Below are positions 15,293-23,500 of a stretch of 64,000 bases of DNA, one piece after another. The notes under the pieces are model-generated. The model saw only the letters and a list, made by a program, of their open reading frames with translations, was not told the origin of the DNA and did no database searches. A program made the translations under genes and the position numbers. Within the stretch, counting starts at the first letter, position 1; each line of letters opens with the position of its first letter. Origin of the DNA: Clostridiales bacterium (lineage in GTDB: Bacteria > Bacillota > Clostridia > Lachnospirales > Lachnospiraceae); NCBI GenBank assembly GCA_018365455.1, contig JAGZJZ010000014.1, forward strand, positions 1-64,000. Direction: 5' to 3'.

Positions 15293-16081
15293 TTAGAAAG
15301 TGTCTACTTCCACTTCTTTCGCTGTTTTCGCTACTGAAGTATCTTTGTTCTTGTGTTCTACTTCACTGAAATATCTCTTTATCATAGAATTATAAAGAGA
15401 CTCTTTATTCTTACGTTTTGCGGAAAGATTACTATCCTGATTTCTTGCATAATCTCCATATATGAAATTTATACAACCTTCTACAAAAGCGGATGACAAT
15501 TTGACGGTATTTGACTTGTACATTGGGTTTGAATCTTTGGGAATATTGAATCTATCCCCTAAAATTTCCGTCATGAGTCCCTTGATGTAGGTAAAATCTT
15601 TTTTGCGCTCTGGTGACCATGCTTCTATACCTTCATATGTATTGTAATATGATACGATTGCATCATACAGGGTTGACAGTTTTGTAATACTCGGCTTAAC
15701 AGGCATGAATGTTAAAACCATGTTTCGTGCTGGCTTATTATTGTAGTATTCCTGACGTTGTTCAGTTGTAAGCTTGTCACCTGTAAACTTTTCATATGTA
15801 GTTTCTAATTGATCTATCCTCTTTTTAAGGATATCCCTACCCGCTTTTGCCTCCACTAATTTGAGTTTATCCTCTTCTGATTCTGATTTGATATACTTAT
15901 TAATGTCAGACTCTTTTTTTGCCAAACTATCACTTAATTTAATATGTGACTCACGGTAGTAATTGTATTCTACCGCTTCACTATATGCGCTTGCGTCTAA
16001 TACAAATCTGGGAACGTTATATTCTTGTTCTTTAATACCATTAGTTCCGATTAAATTGATCTTTAAAGTTGTGTTATTCAT
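15293..16081 (-). CDS. Hypothetical 262-aa protein with coiled coil, first gene of the leftward array
   Basis: Start at 16081 follows AAAGGAGTATTT. Residues about 40-105 are Lys/Glu-rich and likely form a coiled coil. The C-terminal half contains LSTLYDAIVSYYNTYEGIEAW and a basic tail. As the gene nearest the control region it would be transcribed first in the leftward program, typical of an early protein. No family recognised. Confidence 0.6.
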   Translation of the reverse strand: MNNTTLKINLIGTNGIKEQEYNVPRFVLDASAYSEAVEYNYYRESHIKLSDSLAKKESDINKYIKSESEEDKLKLVEAKAGRDILKKRIDQLETTYEKFTGDKLTTEQRQEYYNNKPARNMVLTFMPVKPSITKLSTLYDAIVSYYNTYEGIEAWSPERKKDFTYIKGLMTEILGDRFNIPKDSNPMYKSNTVKLSSAFVEGCINFIYGDYARNQDSNLSAKRKNKESLYNSMIKRYFSEVEHKNKDTSVAKTAKEVEVDTF

Positions 16082-16139
16082 AAATACTCCTTTTCTCACA
16101 CCCATTTTTGCTGTGCAAAAGAGGGAATTTGGTGTGTCC

Positions 16140-16330
16140 TCTATAATTTTTTAATTAAGTGTAGCTAACACTCTATTAAATACTTAAAATAGGCAGACTG
16201 GTAGCGTGACCAATGGTTTGGTTATCACCTTTTAAATACTTAATACAGTGCCATTACACTGTAATTTGCGCTTTATAACAGGTTGGTTATAAAGTCACAA
16301 GACAATATTTACATACAATTCTTATGTTAA
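16140..16330 (-). promoter_or_regulatory. Hairpin-rich leader of the leftward array
   Basis: This gene-free stretch contains several self-complementary segments: AGTGTAGCTAACACT (16158-16172), TGACCAA/TTGGTTA, ACAGTG/CACTGT, and TTTATAAC/GTTATAAA. It also has two direct copies of TTAAATACTTAA. On the minus strand they would form a tandem-hairpin 5' leader of the gene at 15293-16081. The 15-base palindrome recurs with one change at 57863. Confidence 0.4.
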
Positions 16331-16599
16331 GGAAAGTCGACATTGTCAATCATTCCCATAAGAAAGACATTTTGCCAGTGTGCGTATACTTTCGTAGGGC
16401 TTGCCTATCCCAGTACACTTGTGTGCACGTTTGGTTAAATGCATGTATGAAATGTAAGTGGTTACCCTTGTGCTTACATATTTTCAGAGAGCGGTTTTCA
16501 GTCCTAGTTAGGTTCGTGAGGATTTTTTAGAAAAACCCTTTGACATAAGTCAAACGAAAAAATTTGTTGATCAATTGGAAATAATTTGTGCGATTACAC

Positions 16600-16628
16600 T
16601 TGAAAAGCGAATAAAAATGTATTAGAAT
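16600..16628 (+). promoter_or_regulatory. Promoter for short rightward transcript
   Basis: TTGAAA, 17 bases, TAGAAT. The same sequence, with few changes, is present in inverted orientation at 17050-17078 in front of the XRE gene, including the TATTAGA half-operator at the -10 box. Both are therefore probably bound by the same repressor. Confidence 0.5.
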
Positions 16629-16634
16629 GAAGTC

Positions 16635-16702
16635 AGTGCTTTTAAAGTGCTATGGGGAAAAGTCGGCAACTACTTTGGTCGGTGGGAAACCGGCTTTTCT
16701 TA
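16635..16702 (+). ncRNA. Putative short terminator-ended RNA
   Basis: Downstream of the promoter at 16600 there is no reading frame. A 10-bp stem (GAAAAGTCGG with CCGGCTTTTC, one U.G pair, loop about 23 bases) ends near 16700. The result would be a transcript of about 70 nt convergent with the XRE gene. It may be a regulatory RNA or simply a terminated leader. Confidence 0.35.
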
Positions 16703-16784
16703 TGTCGTATTCAATTGATAAATACATCATAACACGTATTTTCTAATATGTCAACAGGTTTTTCTAATATTTTATAAGTTTTTT

Positions 16785-17003
16785 CTACTTTATCTCTCGC
16801 CCGTCTGGAAACTTGAACCCTGAAAAATATTCAGCCCCCAGTGCTTTAGCCATAGATATAAAATCACTATCGGAAAATTTTCCCGTTTTGTATCTCTGGG
16901 AAAAGGCAGACTGGGAACTTCCCATTCTTTTAGCCAGTTCAGTTTTTGAAATACCAACAACTTTACATGCCATATCTATTTTTTGCTGTATTGTCAGTGT
17001 CAT
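16785..17003 (-). CDS. XRE-family helix-turn-helix repressor, 72 aa
   Basis: Residues about 8-60 form a Cro/CI-type HTH: VVGISKTELAKRMGSSQSAFSQRYKTGKFSDSDF, with the usual helix 2, turn and helix 3 pattern. It starts behind GGGGTGATTAA. The palindrome TATTAGAAATATCTAATA overlaps its own -10 region, and extra TCTAATA half-sites lie at 16740-16780, so autoregulation is likely. It probably takes part in the lysis/lysogeny or early-gene switch. Confidence 0.8.
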   Translation of the reverse strand: MTLTIQQKIDMACKVVGISKTELAKRMGSSQSAFSQRYKTGKFSDSDFISMAKALGAEYFSGFKFPDGREIK

Positions 17004-17040
17004 TTAATCACCCCACTTTCAGAATGATTATAGCATATTT

Positions 17041-17078
17041 TATTAGAAATATCTAATACACTTTTATTCACTTTTCAA
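17041..17078 (-). promoter_or_regulatory. Promoter and palindromic operator of the XRE gene
   Basis: On the minus strand TTGAAA (17073-17078) and TAGATA (17050-17055) are separated by 17 bases. TATTAGA and TCTAATA form a perfect inverted repeat at 17041-17058 across the -10 box. This fits negative autoregulation by the adjacent repressor. Confidence 0.55.
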
Positions 17079-17089
17079 GGTTCGCTATA

Positions 17090-17482
17090 ACTTAATACAA
17101 TTGGGAATTGAAAGAACGAGTGTTCAGGATTGAATTTATCACAGATTTTTGGTAGAATAAATTTGATAGGTTTTGTGATAATTGTTTTGTCTTGATCAAT
17201 GTACTGGTAATACAATGGTCAGGAATCTGAACGTTTCGTTCTATTCAATTATCAATGTACGGAATAAGACTGTGAACTGGTAATTCATGGTCTTATTTTA
17301 TTGCTTTACTTTTTAGAGTGGTTCTGTCCCACTGAATAGCAAGTTCAAATTGAATTGTACGGCTGAACCGCTTGCTTGTGTTGCGTTGTTGTATTGCTTA
17401 CATATACCTTACTACGTTTTGCGTATAATGTCAAGTACTATTTTTATAATTTACAACTATTTTCGTATATCATATATTTTGT
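17090..17482. other. Gene-free control region with inverted and direct repeats
   Basis: No credible gene. Visible structure: an imperfect long inverted repeat pairing the AATTGAAAGAACGA region near 17102 with TCGTTCTATTCAATT near 17240; direct repeats of ATCAATGTAC followed by TGGTAAT and CATGGTC; and a hairpin AATAAGAC/GTCTTATT (about 17262-17297) that could terminate transcription in either direction. It sits between the divergent XRE genes and may hold operators or an untranslated leader. Confidence 0.4.
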
Positions 17483-17512
17483 TTGACGTATTCTATACTA
17501 ATATAGTATAAT
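17483..17512 (+). promoter_or_regulatory. Promoter with internal operator for second XRE gene
   Basis: TTGACG (17483-17488), 18 bases, TATAAT (17507-17512). The perfect palindrome TATACTA-ATA-TAGTATA (17494-17510) fills the spacer and overlaps the -10 box, so repressor binding would block polymerase. Confidence 0.6.
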
Positions 17513-17545
17513 AAGAACATACTTATAAGTAAGGATGTGAATACA

Positions 17546-17755
17546 ATGTTAAAAAGTAGATTAAAGGTGTTACTGGCTGAACGGGATATGTCACAAGTCG
17601 AATTATCTAATAAAATATCTGTCAGACAACCAACCATATCCGCTATAGCGAACAATAAAGCTAAACATATACCTATGGATGTAGCGTGTAAACTCTGTAA
17701 AGAGTTTGACTGCCAGTTGTCTGATATTTGGACATACATACCAGACAATGAGTAA
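17546..17755 (+). CDS. XRE-family Cro/CI-like regulator, 69 aa
   Basis: Compact HTH protein of the YozG-like type: LKVLLAERDMSQVELSNKISVRQPTISAIANNK covers the DNA-binding helices, and the C-terminus (DCQLSDIWTYIPD) matches the usual short tail of this group. It starts after AAGGATGTGAATACA. Its promoter carries a palindrome likely bound by the protein itself. Divergent from the repressor at 16785-17003, so the two resemble a genetic switch. Confidence 0.8.
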   Translation: MLKSRLKVLLAERDMSQVELSNKISVRQPTISAIANNKAKHIPMDVACKLCKEFDCQLSDIWTYIPDNE

Positions 17756-17760
17756 CAAAA

Positions 17761-17803
17761 AAGGTATTAGCGCCTATTTATTTAATAGACTCTAATACCT
17801 TTA
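17761..17803. terminator. Bidirectional terminator between convergent genes
   Basis: AAGGTATTAG (17761-17770) pairs with CTAATACCTT (17792-17801), with A and T runs on either side. It lies between the converging genes at 17546-17755 and 17815-18039. Confidence 0.6.
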
Positions 17804-17814
17804 CTACTATATGT

Positions 17815-18039
17815 TTATGCCAGATGTTTTTTTGTATCCTGAACGTGCTTATCTAAGATTTCATGTACTCGCTCAATTTCATCGAGTAATAAAGTTTCAC
17901 TAGAATCAATCCGTATCGTGAGTTTTTTCTCAGACACTTTTATTTGTCGCTCGATTTTATCAAGACGTTCATTAATCGGATCAAGCTTTGCGTCCATAAG
18001 TGTTGCAATTGCCAGTAGATCTTCTTGTGTTAATGCCAT
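17815..18039 (-). CDS. Hypothetical 74-aa coiled-coil protein
   Basis: Contains MDAKLDPINERLDKIERQIKVSEKKL, a heptad pattern typical of a very common small Firmicutes protein that often sits beside regulatory genes. No DNA-binding motif. Transcribed leftward from the strong promoter at 18266-18294 after a leader of about 220 bases that includes the hairpin GACTTGT/ACAAGTC. Confidence 0.65.
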   Translation of the reverse strand: MALTQEDLLAIATLMDAKLDPINERLDKIERQIKVSEKKLTIRIDSSETLLLDEIERVHEILDKHVQDTKKHLA

Positions 18040-18265
18040 AGTATCACATCCTCTCTATAATGAATGTGGTTGTTGCGTGTGTAGTGGCTGTAAATATTAT
18101 AGCATATACATAGTAGGAAGTATAGAGTCTATTAAATTTTCAAGGTGCGTTGTGCGCATTGATCAATGAATATGGATTCTGGGGAAATGAGGACTTGTTA
18201 ACACAAGTCAAATTCCTTTAAAACGATATTCAAATTCATGTGCTGTACCTATGTGGTACACTGAC

Positions 18266-18294
18266 ATAATATAACAATCGCAAATGATTGTCAA
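18266..18294 (-). promoter_or_regulatory. Leftward promoter
   Basis: On the minus strand TTGACA (18289-18294) is followed after exactly 17 bases by TATTAT (18266-18271). It is the best promoter of this region and would serve the 74-aa coiled-coil gene. Confidence 0.6.
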
Positions 18295-18674
18295 TACTTA
18301 ATGAGTTGTATGTGTAAAATTGTAGAAAATGTATGTTTTATACAGTTTTACAGGCATTTCAGCGCATGGCGGGGGTGGTTAAAACTAGCAGACCCCTTGT
18401 TTTTTCCCTATTTTCCGTTAGCTAGTCCATCTCTACACTCACTCAAAAATCGCCTCTTTCAGCCCTCTTCAGTCCTCTCTTATCATCCCCAATTCCAACC
18501 GTAAATATATCCCATCAGCTCTAATAAATCCCTCGCAACCCCTTATTTTAAGCCTATCGAAGCATCTATCGCAATTCCTTTAATCCATTCACATTATTTA
18601 CTTTCTTCTATATGAATGAAAAAATAATTTTTCTACATCTCTAAAAATTATTTTTACTTTTTTATATTTTTATC
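18295..18674. other. Gene-free pyrimidine-rich stretch
   Basis: Between the leftward promoter and the rightward early promoter I see no reading frame with a ribosome site. From about 18390 to 18560 the plus strand is rich in C and T with few purine runs, unlike the AT-rich surroundings. No palindrome or repeat stands out. Confidence 0.4.
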
Positions 18675-18704
18675 TTGACAAACCTAATGAGGTGTATGTA
18701 TAAT
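18675..18704 (+). promoter_or_regulatory. Rightward early promoter
   Basis: Consensus TTGACA (18675-18680) and TATAAT (18699-18704) with an 18-base spacer, about 60 bases upstream of the gene at 18766. It likely drives the whole rightward block of replication-type genes. Confidence 0.65.
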
Positions 18705-18765
18705 GCCAATATAAACACATAAAAGTTACAAACTCACATTTAAATTAAAAAAGGAGATCAACAAT

Positions 18766-19851
18766 ATGGGGAAAACAGAAAACAACGAATTCAAAATTGG
18801 AGACAGGGTAATTGGAACAGGTACATTTGGTAGCATTGACTTTACAAACAAAGAAGGCATTATTGTCGCTATATTCGATATGTCACAAGGATTGTCAGCA
18901 ACAGATTTATCATTCGGAGTAAAGTTTGACAATCCAATTCCTGGAGGACATGATTTAGGTATTCTTACTACGTTCAGATATGGATATATACTTCCTGGTT
19001 ATGTACTACAGCTTGAAGACACACAGCAGCCAGACAAATTCTTATTATGTACATTTGGTTTAATTCCTTACTGGACACCAGGCAAAGTCTACGAAATCAT
19101 TAATAATCACATTACGAATGATAAGGGAATTGAGTCTGTATACAATAATTTTCAAGATTTCACCAGTAAGCGTGACACTTCTCAATTCCAGCTTTTAACC
19201 GGAGAGAAACGCATAGCAGAAGCTGGCGAGTATGTATTAGTAACAAACCCTAAAACAGTACCAGGAAATGATTACAAAAAAGGTGATATTCTAAAAATAA
19301 TTAAATCAGCTCAAACAAATCAACGCTATGCTGAAGGGAGGATAGGGATAGTTGAAAGAGTAATTTCCCCTCAAGAATATCTTACTCTTACCAACTACTC
19401 TCCTACTGGCTTTGAAAAAGTCTTTGAACCTTCGCCAAAAGAAATGACTTTGGATGAAATCAGTGCTACATTAAACTGTATTATAACCAAGGCTCCTAGT
19501 AAGGACAATATATACGAAAAGATTACAGGCTGTCATAAGGAAATGACGAAAAAAGATCTAAAATCTAGGATGATTGTAGAATTACAGAACGAAGAAAGAT
19601 GCATAACAATATCTGACATCGATGAATTTATTTTTATTGGTCAAGAAGACTACTATTCGCTCTATTCAGAATGTCTACATAGTCTACTAGGACGTCGCTG
19701 GGACATTGTTAGAATATTTCCTCCTGTAGACTCACTTAGTGAAATAGACATAGTATCAGATCCCATCTGGAAAAGAGTAGAAATCACACAGGAAGATATT
19801 GAAAAAGAACTCGGCTATCCTGTTAAAATAGTAGACAAAATAAAATTCTAA
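18766..19851 (+). CDS. Hypothetical 361-aa protein, first rightward gene
   Basis: Starts behind AAAGGAGATCAACAAT. The N-terminus (FKIGDRVIGTGTFGSIDFTNKEGIIVAIF) looks like a small SH3-like or KOW-like barrel, and a similar pattern (AGEYVLVTNPK, GDILKII) recurs near residue 160, suggesting repeated barrel domains. The C-terminal part is mixed alpha/beta. I do not recognise it. As the first gene after the early promoter it could be a regulator or host take-over factor. Confidence 0.65.
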   Translation: MGKTENNEFKIGDRVIGTGTFGSIDFTNKEGIIVAIFDMSQGLSATDLSFGVKFDNPIPGGHDLGILTTFRYGYILPGYVLQLEDTQQPDKFLLCTFGLIPYWTPGKVYEIINNHITNDKGIESVYNNFQDFTSKRDTSQFQLLTGEKRIAEAGEYVLVTNPKTVPGNDYKKGDILKIIKSAQTNQRYAEGRIGIVERVISPQEYLTLTNYSPTGFEKVFEPSPKEMTLDEISATLNCIITKAPSKDNIYEKITGCHKEMTKKDLKSRMIVELQNEERCITISDIDEFIFIGQEDYYSLYSECLHSLLGRRWDIVRIFPPVDSLSEIDIVSDPIWKRVEITQEDIEKELGYPVKIVDKIKF

Positions 19852-19900
19852 TGCTATTGCAAACTAACAATATATATTTACAAATAAGGAGAATAAGATC

Positions 19901-20551
19901 ATGACAAATAAAACAATAAAAAAAGAAAACTTAAAAAACTGGGATACTTTTGTAAAAGGTAATATTTCATACTTCTGTTCGAATCGTGAGGAGGCTAACG
20001 CTCTGCGCAAGCTCTGTATAACTGAAGAAATAACTATAAAAGACCTTCGAATTAATGGAGGCTCCGCTACATATATAAGCACCAGTATCACTCTCTCCAT
20101 AATCAGTAACGCCATTCCTCTTACGGATGATATTATTCCTTCTCCTGAATTCACCCTGTCTGATCTTAAGACAGGTATGATCGTTCGGCTAAGAAATGGA
20201 TCTTATAAAACTATTATGAGAGATACACCCATCGGAGATTTGCTAATTCCTCATAATTCTAAGCATGGGTTTTATATCCTTTCTGGATTTCGAAAAGATT
20301 TAACAAACATGACCCTTGAAGCATTCGACATTATGAAAGTATACACTTGTAAATATCCTCCTTATATCCCAGCAGATATCATTAACGAGGATAACTGTAT
20401 TTATTCCAGAGAAGATGAAGAGTCAGCTGCTTTAGAAGAAGAATATGACACACTTGTAAATCTGATAAGCAGTTTCGTAGATGACATAACCAATGTTACT
20501 GCACTCTCTAATTTTTTAGATGAACTGGAGGAAAGCTATGAGACCTTATGA
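19901..20551 (+). CDS. Hypothetical 216-aa protein
   Basis: Central segment (FTLSDLKTGMIVRLRNGSYKTIMRD) matches the start of the barrel-like domain common in Firmicutes phage and host proteins (LKTGMVVELRNG pattern). The C-terminus is acidic and helical and overlaps the next start by 14 bases. Probably co-translated with the adenylyltransferase. Function unknown. Confidence 0.65.
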   Translation: MTNKTIKKENLKNWDTFVKGNISYFCSNREEANALRKLCITEEITIKDLRINGGSATYISTSITLSIISNAIPLTDDIIPSPEFTLSDLKTGMIVRLRNGSYKTIMRDTPIGDLLIPHNSKHGFYILSGFRKDLTNMTLEAFDIMKVYTCKYPPYIPADIINEDNCIYSREDEESAALEEEYDTLVNLISSFVDDITNVTALSNFLDELEESYETL

Positions 20552-21128
20552 TGTTGGGTTACTCTGCGGTAGATTTCAAACGATCCATAAAGGTCATGAG
20601 TCACTAGTAGAAACAGGAATAAACTTATGTGATCGATTACTAATTCTGGTCGGTTCTGCACAAGAGTGTGGAACCGAAAGGAATCCATTTAATATCTCTA
20701 CCAGAATGAAAATGATAAAAACCATATATGGTGATAAACCTAATATAATGATTTATGGACTCGCAGATATGACAAATGAAAATGACATCTGTCCTGAATG
20801 GGGTAGATACCTTTTAGATAATGTAGAACGTTACATATATAAAGCCCCAGAATTAATGGTATACGGTAATGATGAGAGTCGTTCCAAATGGTTCTCTCCT
20901 GAAGATATCCGGGAAACCTCGGAACTTATTGTTAACAGAGGAAAGATACCACTCTCAGCTACAATGGTTAGAGAATATATGGTCAAGGATGACCGCAAAT
21001 CATGGATGCGCTGTGTAAATCCAAGACTGCACAAGCTATATGATGAATTACGAAGTGAACTAATGTCTGTTCCTTATTATCAAACTATGGCTAAGGAGGG
21101 CATCAATGCATTACATAATAACAAATGA
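20538..21128 (+). CDS. Nicotinamide-nucleotide adenylyltransferase (NadM/NadR-like)
   Basis: Start at 20538 follows GGAGGAAAGCT. The N-terminus GLLCGRFQTIHKGHESLV carries the HxGH nucleotidyltransferase motif (H17-H20), and LSATMVREYM at about residue 139 corresponds to the C-terminal ISxTxxR motif. At 196 residues it is a single-domain NMN adenylyltransferase: NMN + ATP gives NAD+ and pyrophosphate. Phages use such enzymes to sustain NAD+, including after host NAD-depleting defence. No nicotinamide phosphoribosyltransferase is seen beside it, so the phage would rely on host NMN. Confidence 0.85.
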   Translation: MRPYDVGLLCGRFQTIHKGHESLVETGINLCDRLLILVGSAQECGTERNPFNISTRMKMIKTIYGDKPNIMIYGLADMTNENDICPEWGRYLLDNVERYIYKAPELMVYGNDESRSKWFSPEDIRETSELIVNRGKIPLSATMVREYMVKDDRKSWMRCVNPRLHKLYDELRSELMSVPYYQTMAKEGINALHNNK

Positions 21129-21705
21129 TCGACAATACGTACAGTGGACAACAAGAGGAGTACAATTAACAAACCATCTTGAAAATGCCACAAAATTCAC
21201 AAAAGAAAAAGCTGCTAATGTCAATGCAAACTTACCAAAAATATGGAGAAAATTTCATCTGAAACTAAAACTGCTTCCACCTATGAAAGAATCTACAGAA
21301 ATAATTAAATATACAGATATTACATTTCTTACCGACAGAACAAAAGAATTCCTCACCAATGCTCAAGATATATCTATTAAAATGAAAAATGAGCTTGATC
21401 GGCTGTCTGGGGAATTAAGCGATGTAGACAAAGCTAAAGTTGACATCGAACACAAGATTGAACTATCAGAAAAAGTAAATGCTTGCATGGGATATAAATA
21501 CTTTGCCACCTTAAAAGATATCCTTAAGAAACGCAGGATGATTAAAGATGATATCCAGTATATTTCCTATATTTTAGGCTCTACCATAAAAGATTGCGGA
21601 GAGGGAAAGCCTCTTAACTTTATAAATGGAATGGAAAATAGACAATATACAGCCAGGATTATGAGTAGTCTCTTTGAAAATGGTAAGGAGAATAACGGGA
21701 GTTAA
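21106..21705 (+). CDS. Hypothetical 199-aa protein with coiled coil
   Basis: Starts behind AAGGAGGGCATCA inside the end of the adenylyltransferase gene. Residues about 80-130 form a heptad-rich helix (KNELDRLSGELSDVDKAKVDIEHKIEL). No recognised family. Its end is followed by the ribosome site of the replication-initiator-like gene. Confidence 0.6.
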   Translation: MHYIITNDRQYVQWTTRGVQLTNHLENATKFTKEKAANVNANLPKIWRKFHLKLKLLPPMKESTEIIKYTDITFLTDRTKEFLTNAQDISIKMKNELDRLSGELSDVDKAKVDIEHKIELSEKVNACMGYKYFATLKDILKKRRMIKDDIQYISYILGSTIKDCGEGKPLNFINGMENRQYTARIMSSLFENGKENNGS

Positions 21706-21706
21706 A

Positions 21707-22705
21707 ATGAATTTAAAGAATATTAAAGAAGGACAGGAATTTAAAAATTACAAAGAATTATGTGCAGCACTAGAAGAACCATTACTTGGAGGCACACAAA
21801 AGAAAGCACAACTAAAGGAATTTGATAGATATTTTTTATCAAGCCAAAATAAATACCAATTTAAAATTGAAAAAATATATGATTTTCCCCTCGAAAAATT
21901 AGACAAACGAACAGAAGGTATCTATGTAAAACATATTGAGACTATCTTGCTGCAAACATTTTTAAAGAGAGATACGAATACTATCTTCCTATCTTATAAC
22001 GAGTGTTACCGGCTTTTTGGATTTATGAACACAGATTTTAGCTCTCCTGTCTCGGAACATCATTTTTTAGAGATTAATAAGGACATAAGCTATGGACAGC
22101 TACAATTATTCAAGAATAGAAGCTACTCTAAATTTCACGATATTCTAAACTCAGCTATAAAAAGCTTAGAAAGGCGAAAATTAATAGAAGCCAAAAAAAG
22201 CCGGTTAATTAAAATTGCCGGAGAATATGAACCTATTGTAGCTACCAATGACCAAGTTGAAGACATACTCAGAATCGAAAAAAATGTATTAAATAAATTA
22301 GGCTTTAATTCCATTGATGGAATATTCGCCAGCAGTAACCAAAATAAATATTATAAGCTGGTTAATGATGCACTTTATGATGCTTATGGATGGGAAAGCA
22401 CATTCAGAGCAATGGAAATCGTATACATAAGAGACTTTGTACCCGAAGCATTAGGTGAAAATATCATATATATAGAACAAAACTTGTGCAACAGCCGTAT
22501 TGTAGAGTCATTGAATAAGCAATCCGAGACACAATATACGAACTATCACGAGAAGGTAAAAAAGGAGACAAAATTACTCGGAGGGCATACGCTTCCATTG
22601 GAGCACTCCCCAACTTTCCAGAGAGATTCGGTAAATTATCCTGATAACTTTGTAGAAATACAAAAAAAACTGACAGAGCGTTTCATAAAGTACTTAAATA
22701 ATTGA
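21707..22705 (+). CDS. Replication-initiator-like or DNA-binding protein, 332 aa
   Basis: Start at 21707 follows GGGAGTTAAA. The N-terminus contains FKNYKELCAALEEPLLGGTQKKAQLKEFDRYF, a segment I associate with winged-helix proteins of clostridial plasmids and phages. Further on, YSKFHDILNSAIKSLERRKLIEAKKSRLI looks like a second winged helix. Large inverted repeats follow directly. This fits an initiator next to its origin, but the assignment is by resemblance only. Confidence 0.55.
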   Translation: MNLKNIKEGQEFKNYKELCAALEEPLLGGTQKKAQLKEFDRYFLSSQNKYQFKIEKIYDFPLEKLDKRTEGIYVKHIETILLQTFLKRDTNTIFLSYNECYRLFGFMNTDFSSPVSEHHFLEINKDISYGQLQLFKNRSYSKFHDILNSAIKSLERRKLIEAKKSRLIKIAGEYEPIVATNDQVEDILRIEKNVLNKLGFNSIDGIFASSNQNKYYKLVNDALYDAYGWESTFRAMEIVYIRDFVPEALGENIIYIEQNLCNSRIVESLNKQSETQYTNYHEKVKKETKLLGGHTLPLEHSPTFQRDSVNYPDNFVEIQKKLTERFIKYLNN

Positions 22706-22713
22706 CAATTCGA

Positions 22714-22775
22714 AAATGTTGACTACTTTAAACCATAATAAAAAACCCTTTAATGGGTCAAAGTAGTCAACATTT
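22714..22775. repeat. Perfect 16-bp inverted repeat (terminator or origin element)
   Basis: AAATGTTGACTACTTT (22714-22729) and AAAGTAGTCAACATTT (22760-22775) are exact inverse complements around an AT-rich 30-base loop. Its position just after the initiator-like gene suits a terminator, but the lack of a T run favours a binding or cruciform site. Confidence 0.55.
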
Positions 22776-22872
22776 GAAAATCAGTAATATTTGTTGAACA
22801 TTTAACCAGATTATAAAACTTGACTATATGTATGAAACGCAGAAGCTTTTATGGAATATGTTACAGAAATAT

Positions 22873-22935
22873 AAAAACGTTCCATATATGCGGTGTAATA
22901 GAAAACCTTATAGATCGGATATATGGAACGTTTTT
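22873..22935. repeat. Perfect 17-bp inverted repeat
   Basis: AAAAACGTTCCATATAT (22873-22889) pairs exactly with ATATATGGAACGTTTTT (22919-22935). The second arm ends in five T, so it may terminate transcription. A partial third copy (GTTCCCCATATATAGG) follows near 22962. With the preceding inverted repeat it forms a candidate replication origin or dense operator region. Confidence 0.5.
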
Positions 22936-23041
22936 CACCCGGATAAAAAATAGAGTCAATCGTTCCCCATATATAGGATCAATATGGACAAAATTTTAAT
23001 CCTTGCAATAAAACAAACCTTTTTTACCGAGTAGGACGTAC

Positions 23042-23239
23042 CTATTCCGACCAACGGGAAGGAATGGGGACGGATACGCAGGAAAAACACTGGACGTACT
23101 GGTGGAGGAACGTGGAGCTTGCGGAACTTTCCGGAATCAGTGCGTCCATTATCCTCATTTGTATGCCCACATTAAATGCTTGCTCACGATTGTCTTCATC
23201 AATAATCCACGTTCTTTTCCTCTTACGTCTGCTACGCAT
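23042..23239 (-). CDS. Doubtful 65-aa ORF in a GC-richer patch
   Basis: An uninterrupted minus-strand frame beginning with a basic stretch (RSRRKRKRTWIIDEDN) lies in a block of about 240 bases that is visibly richer in G and C than its surroundings. No good ribosome site is seen and the protein is not recognised. It may be a fragment of transferred DNA rather than a working gene. Confidence 0.25.
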   Translation of the reverse strand: MRSRRKRKRTWIIDEDNREQAFNVGIQMRIMDALIPESSASSTFLHQYVQCFSCVSVPIPSRWSE

Positions 23240-23374
23240 CCGTCCCTCCGGGACAGAGGAAGAGAAAGTGGATAATAGATGAATTCACGATGAGTACTGC
23301 GCTAGGGATTTGGGGGTGAGAGGTAATTGAATGCATTATATGCAAACTATATATTTATGATTGCATGATTCAGA

Positions 23375-23500
23375 CTCGTCCTTACTGGTGATTACTGCAC
23401 TTGAGGTCAGTATACAGATCAAATCGAGGTGATAGAGAATCATGGGTATTAATTATCACCTAGCGTTAAAAGTGTCTGTATAGTCTGTCAGCTGCATTTA
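23375..23500 (+). repeat. Structured repeat copy 1, left of TnpB element
   Basis: About 125 bases align with 25170-25295: both share GGTGAT, GTCAGTATA, TGATA, ATGGGT, TTAATTATCA, CTAG, GTGT and AGCTG in the same order. In this copy GGTGATA and TATCACC form a 7-bp stem around a loop with ATGGGT. The two copies bracket the TnpB element. Confidence 0.45.

Noticed and set aside
18301..18504. Plus-strand 67-codon ORF in the pyrimidine-rich stretch
   Set aside because: No ribosome site, biased composition and no protein-like pattern.
20538..21128. Complete NAD+ reconstitution pathway
   Set aside because: Only the adenylyltransferase is recognisable; neighbouring genes do not resemble a phosphoribosyltransferase or PRPP synthetase.
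22873..22935. CRISPR-like repeat
   Set aside because: The repeats are inverted, not direct and regularly spaced; no array with spacers exists in the window.
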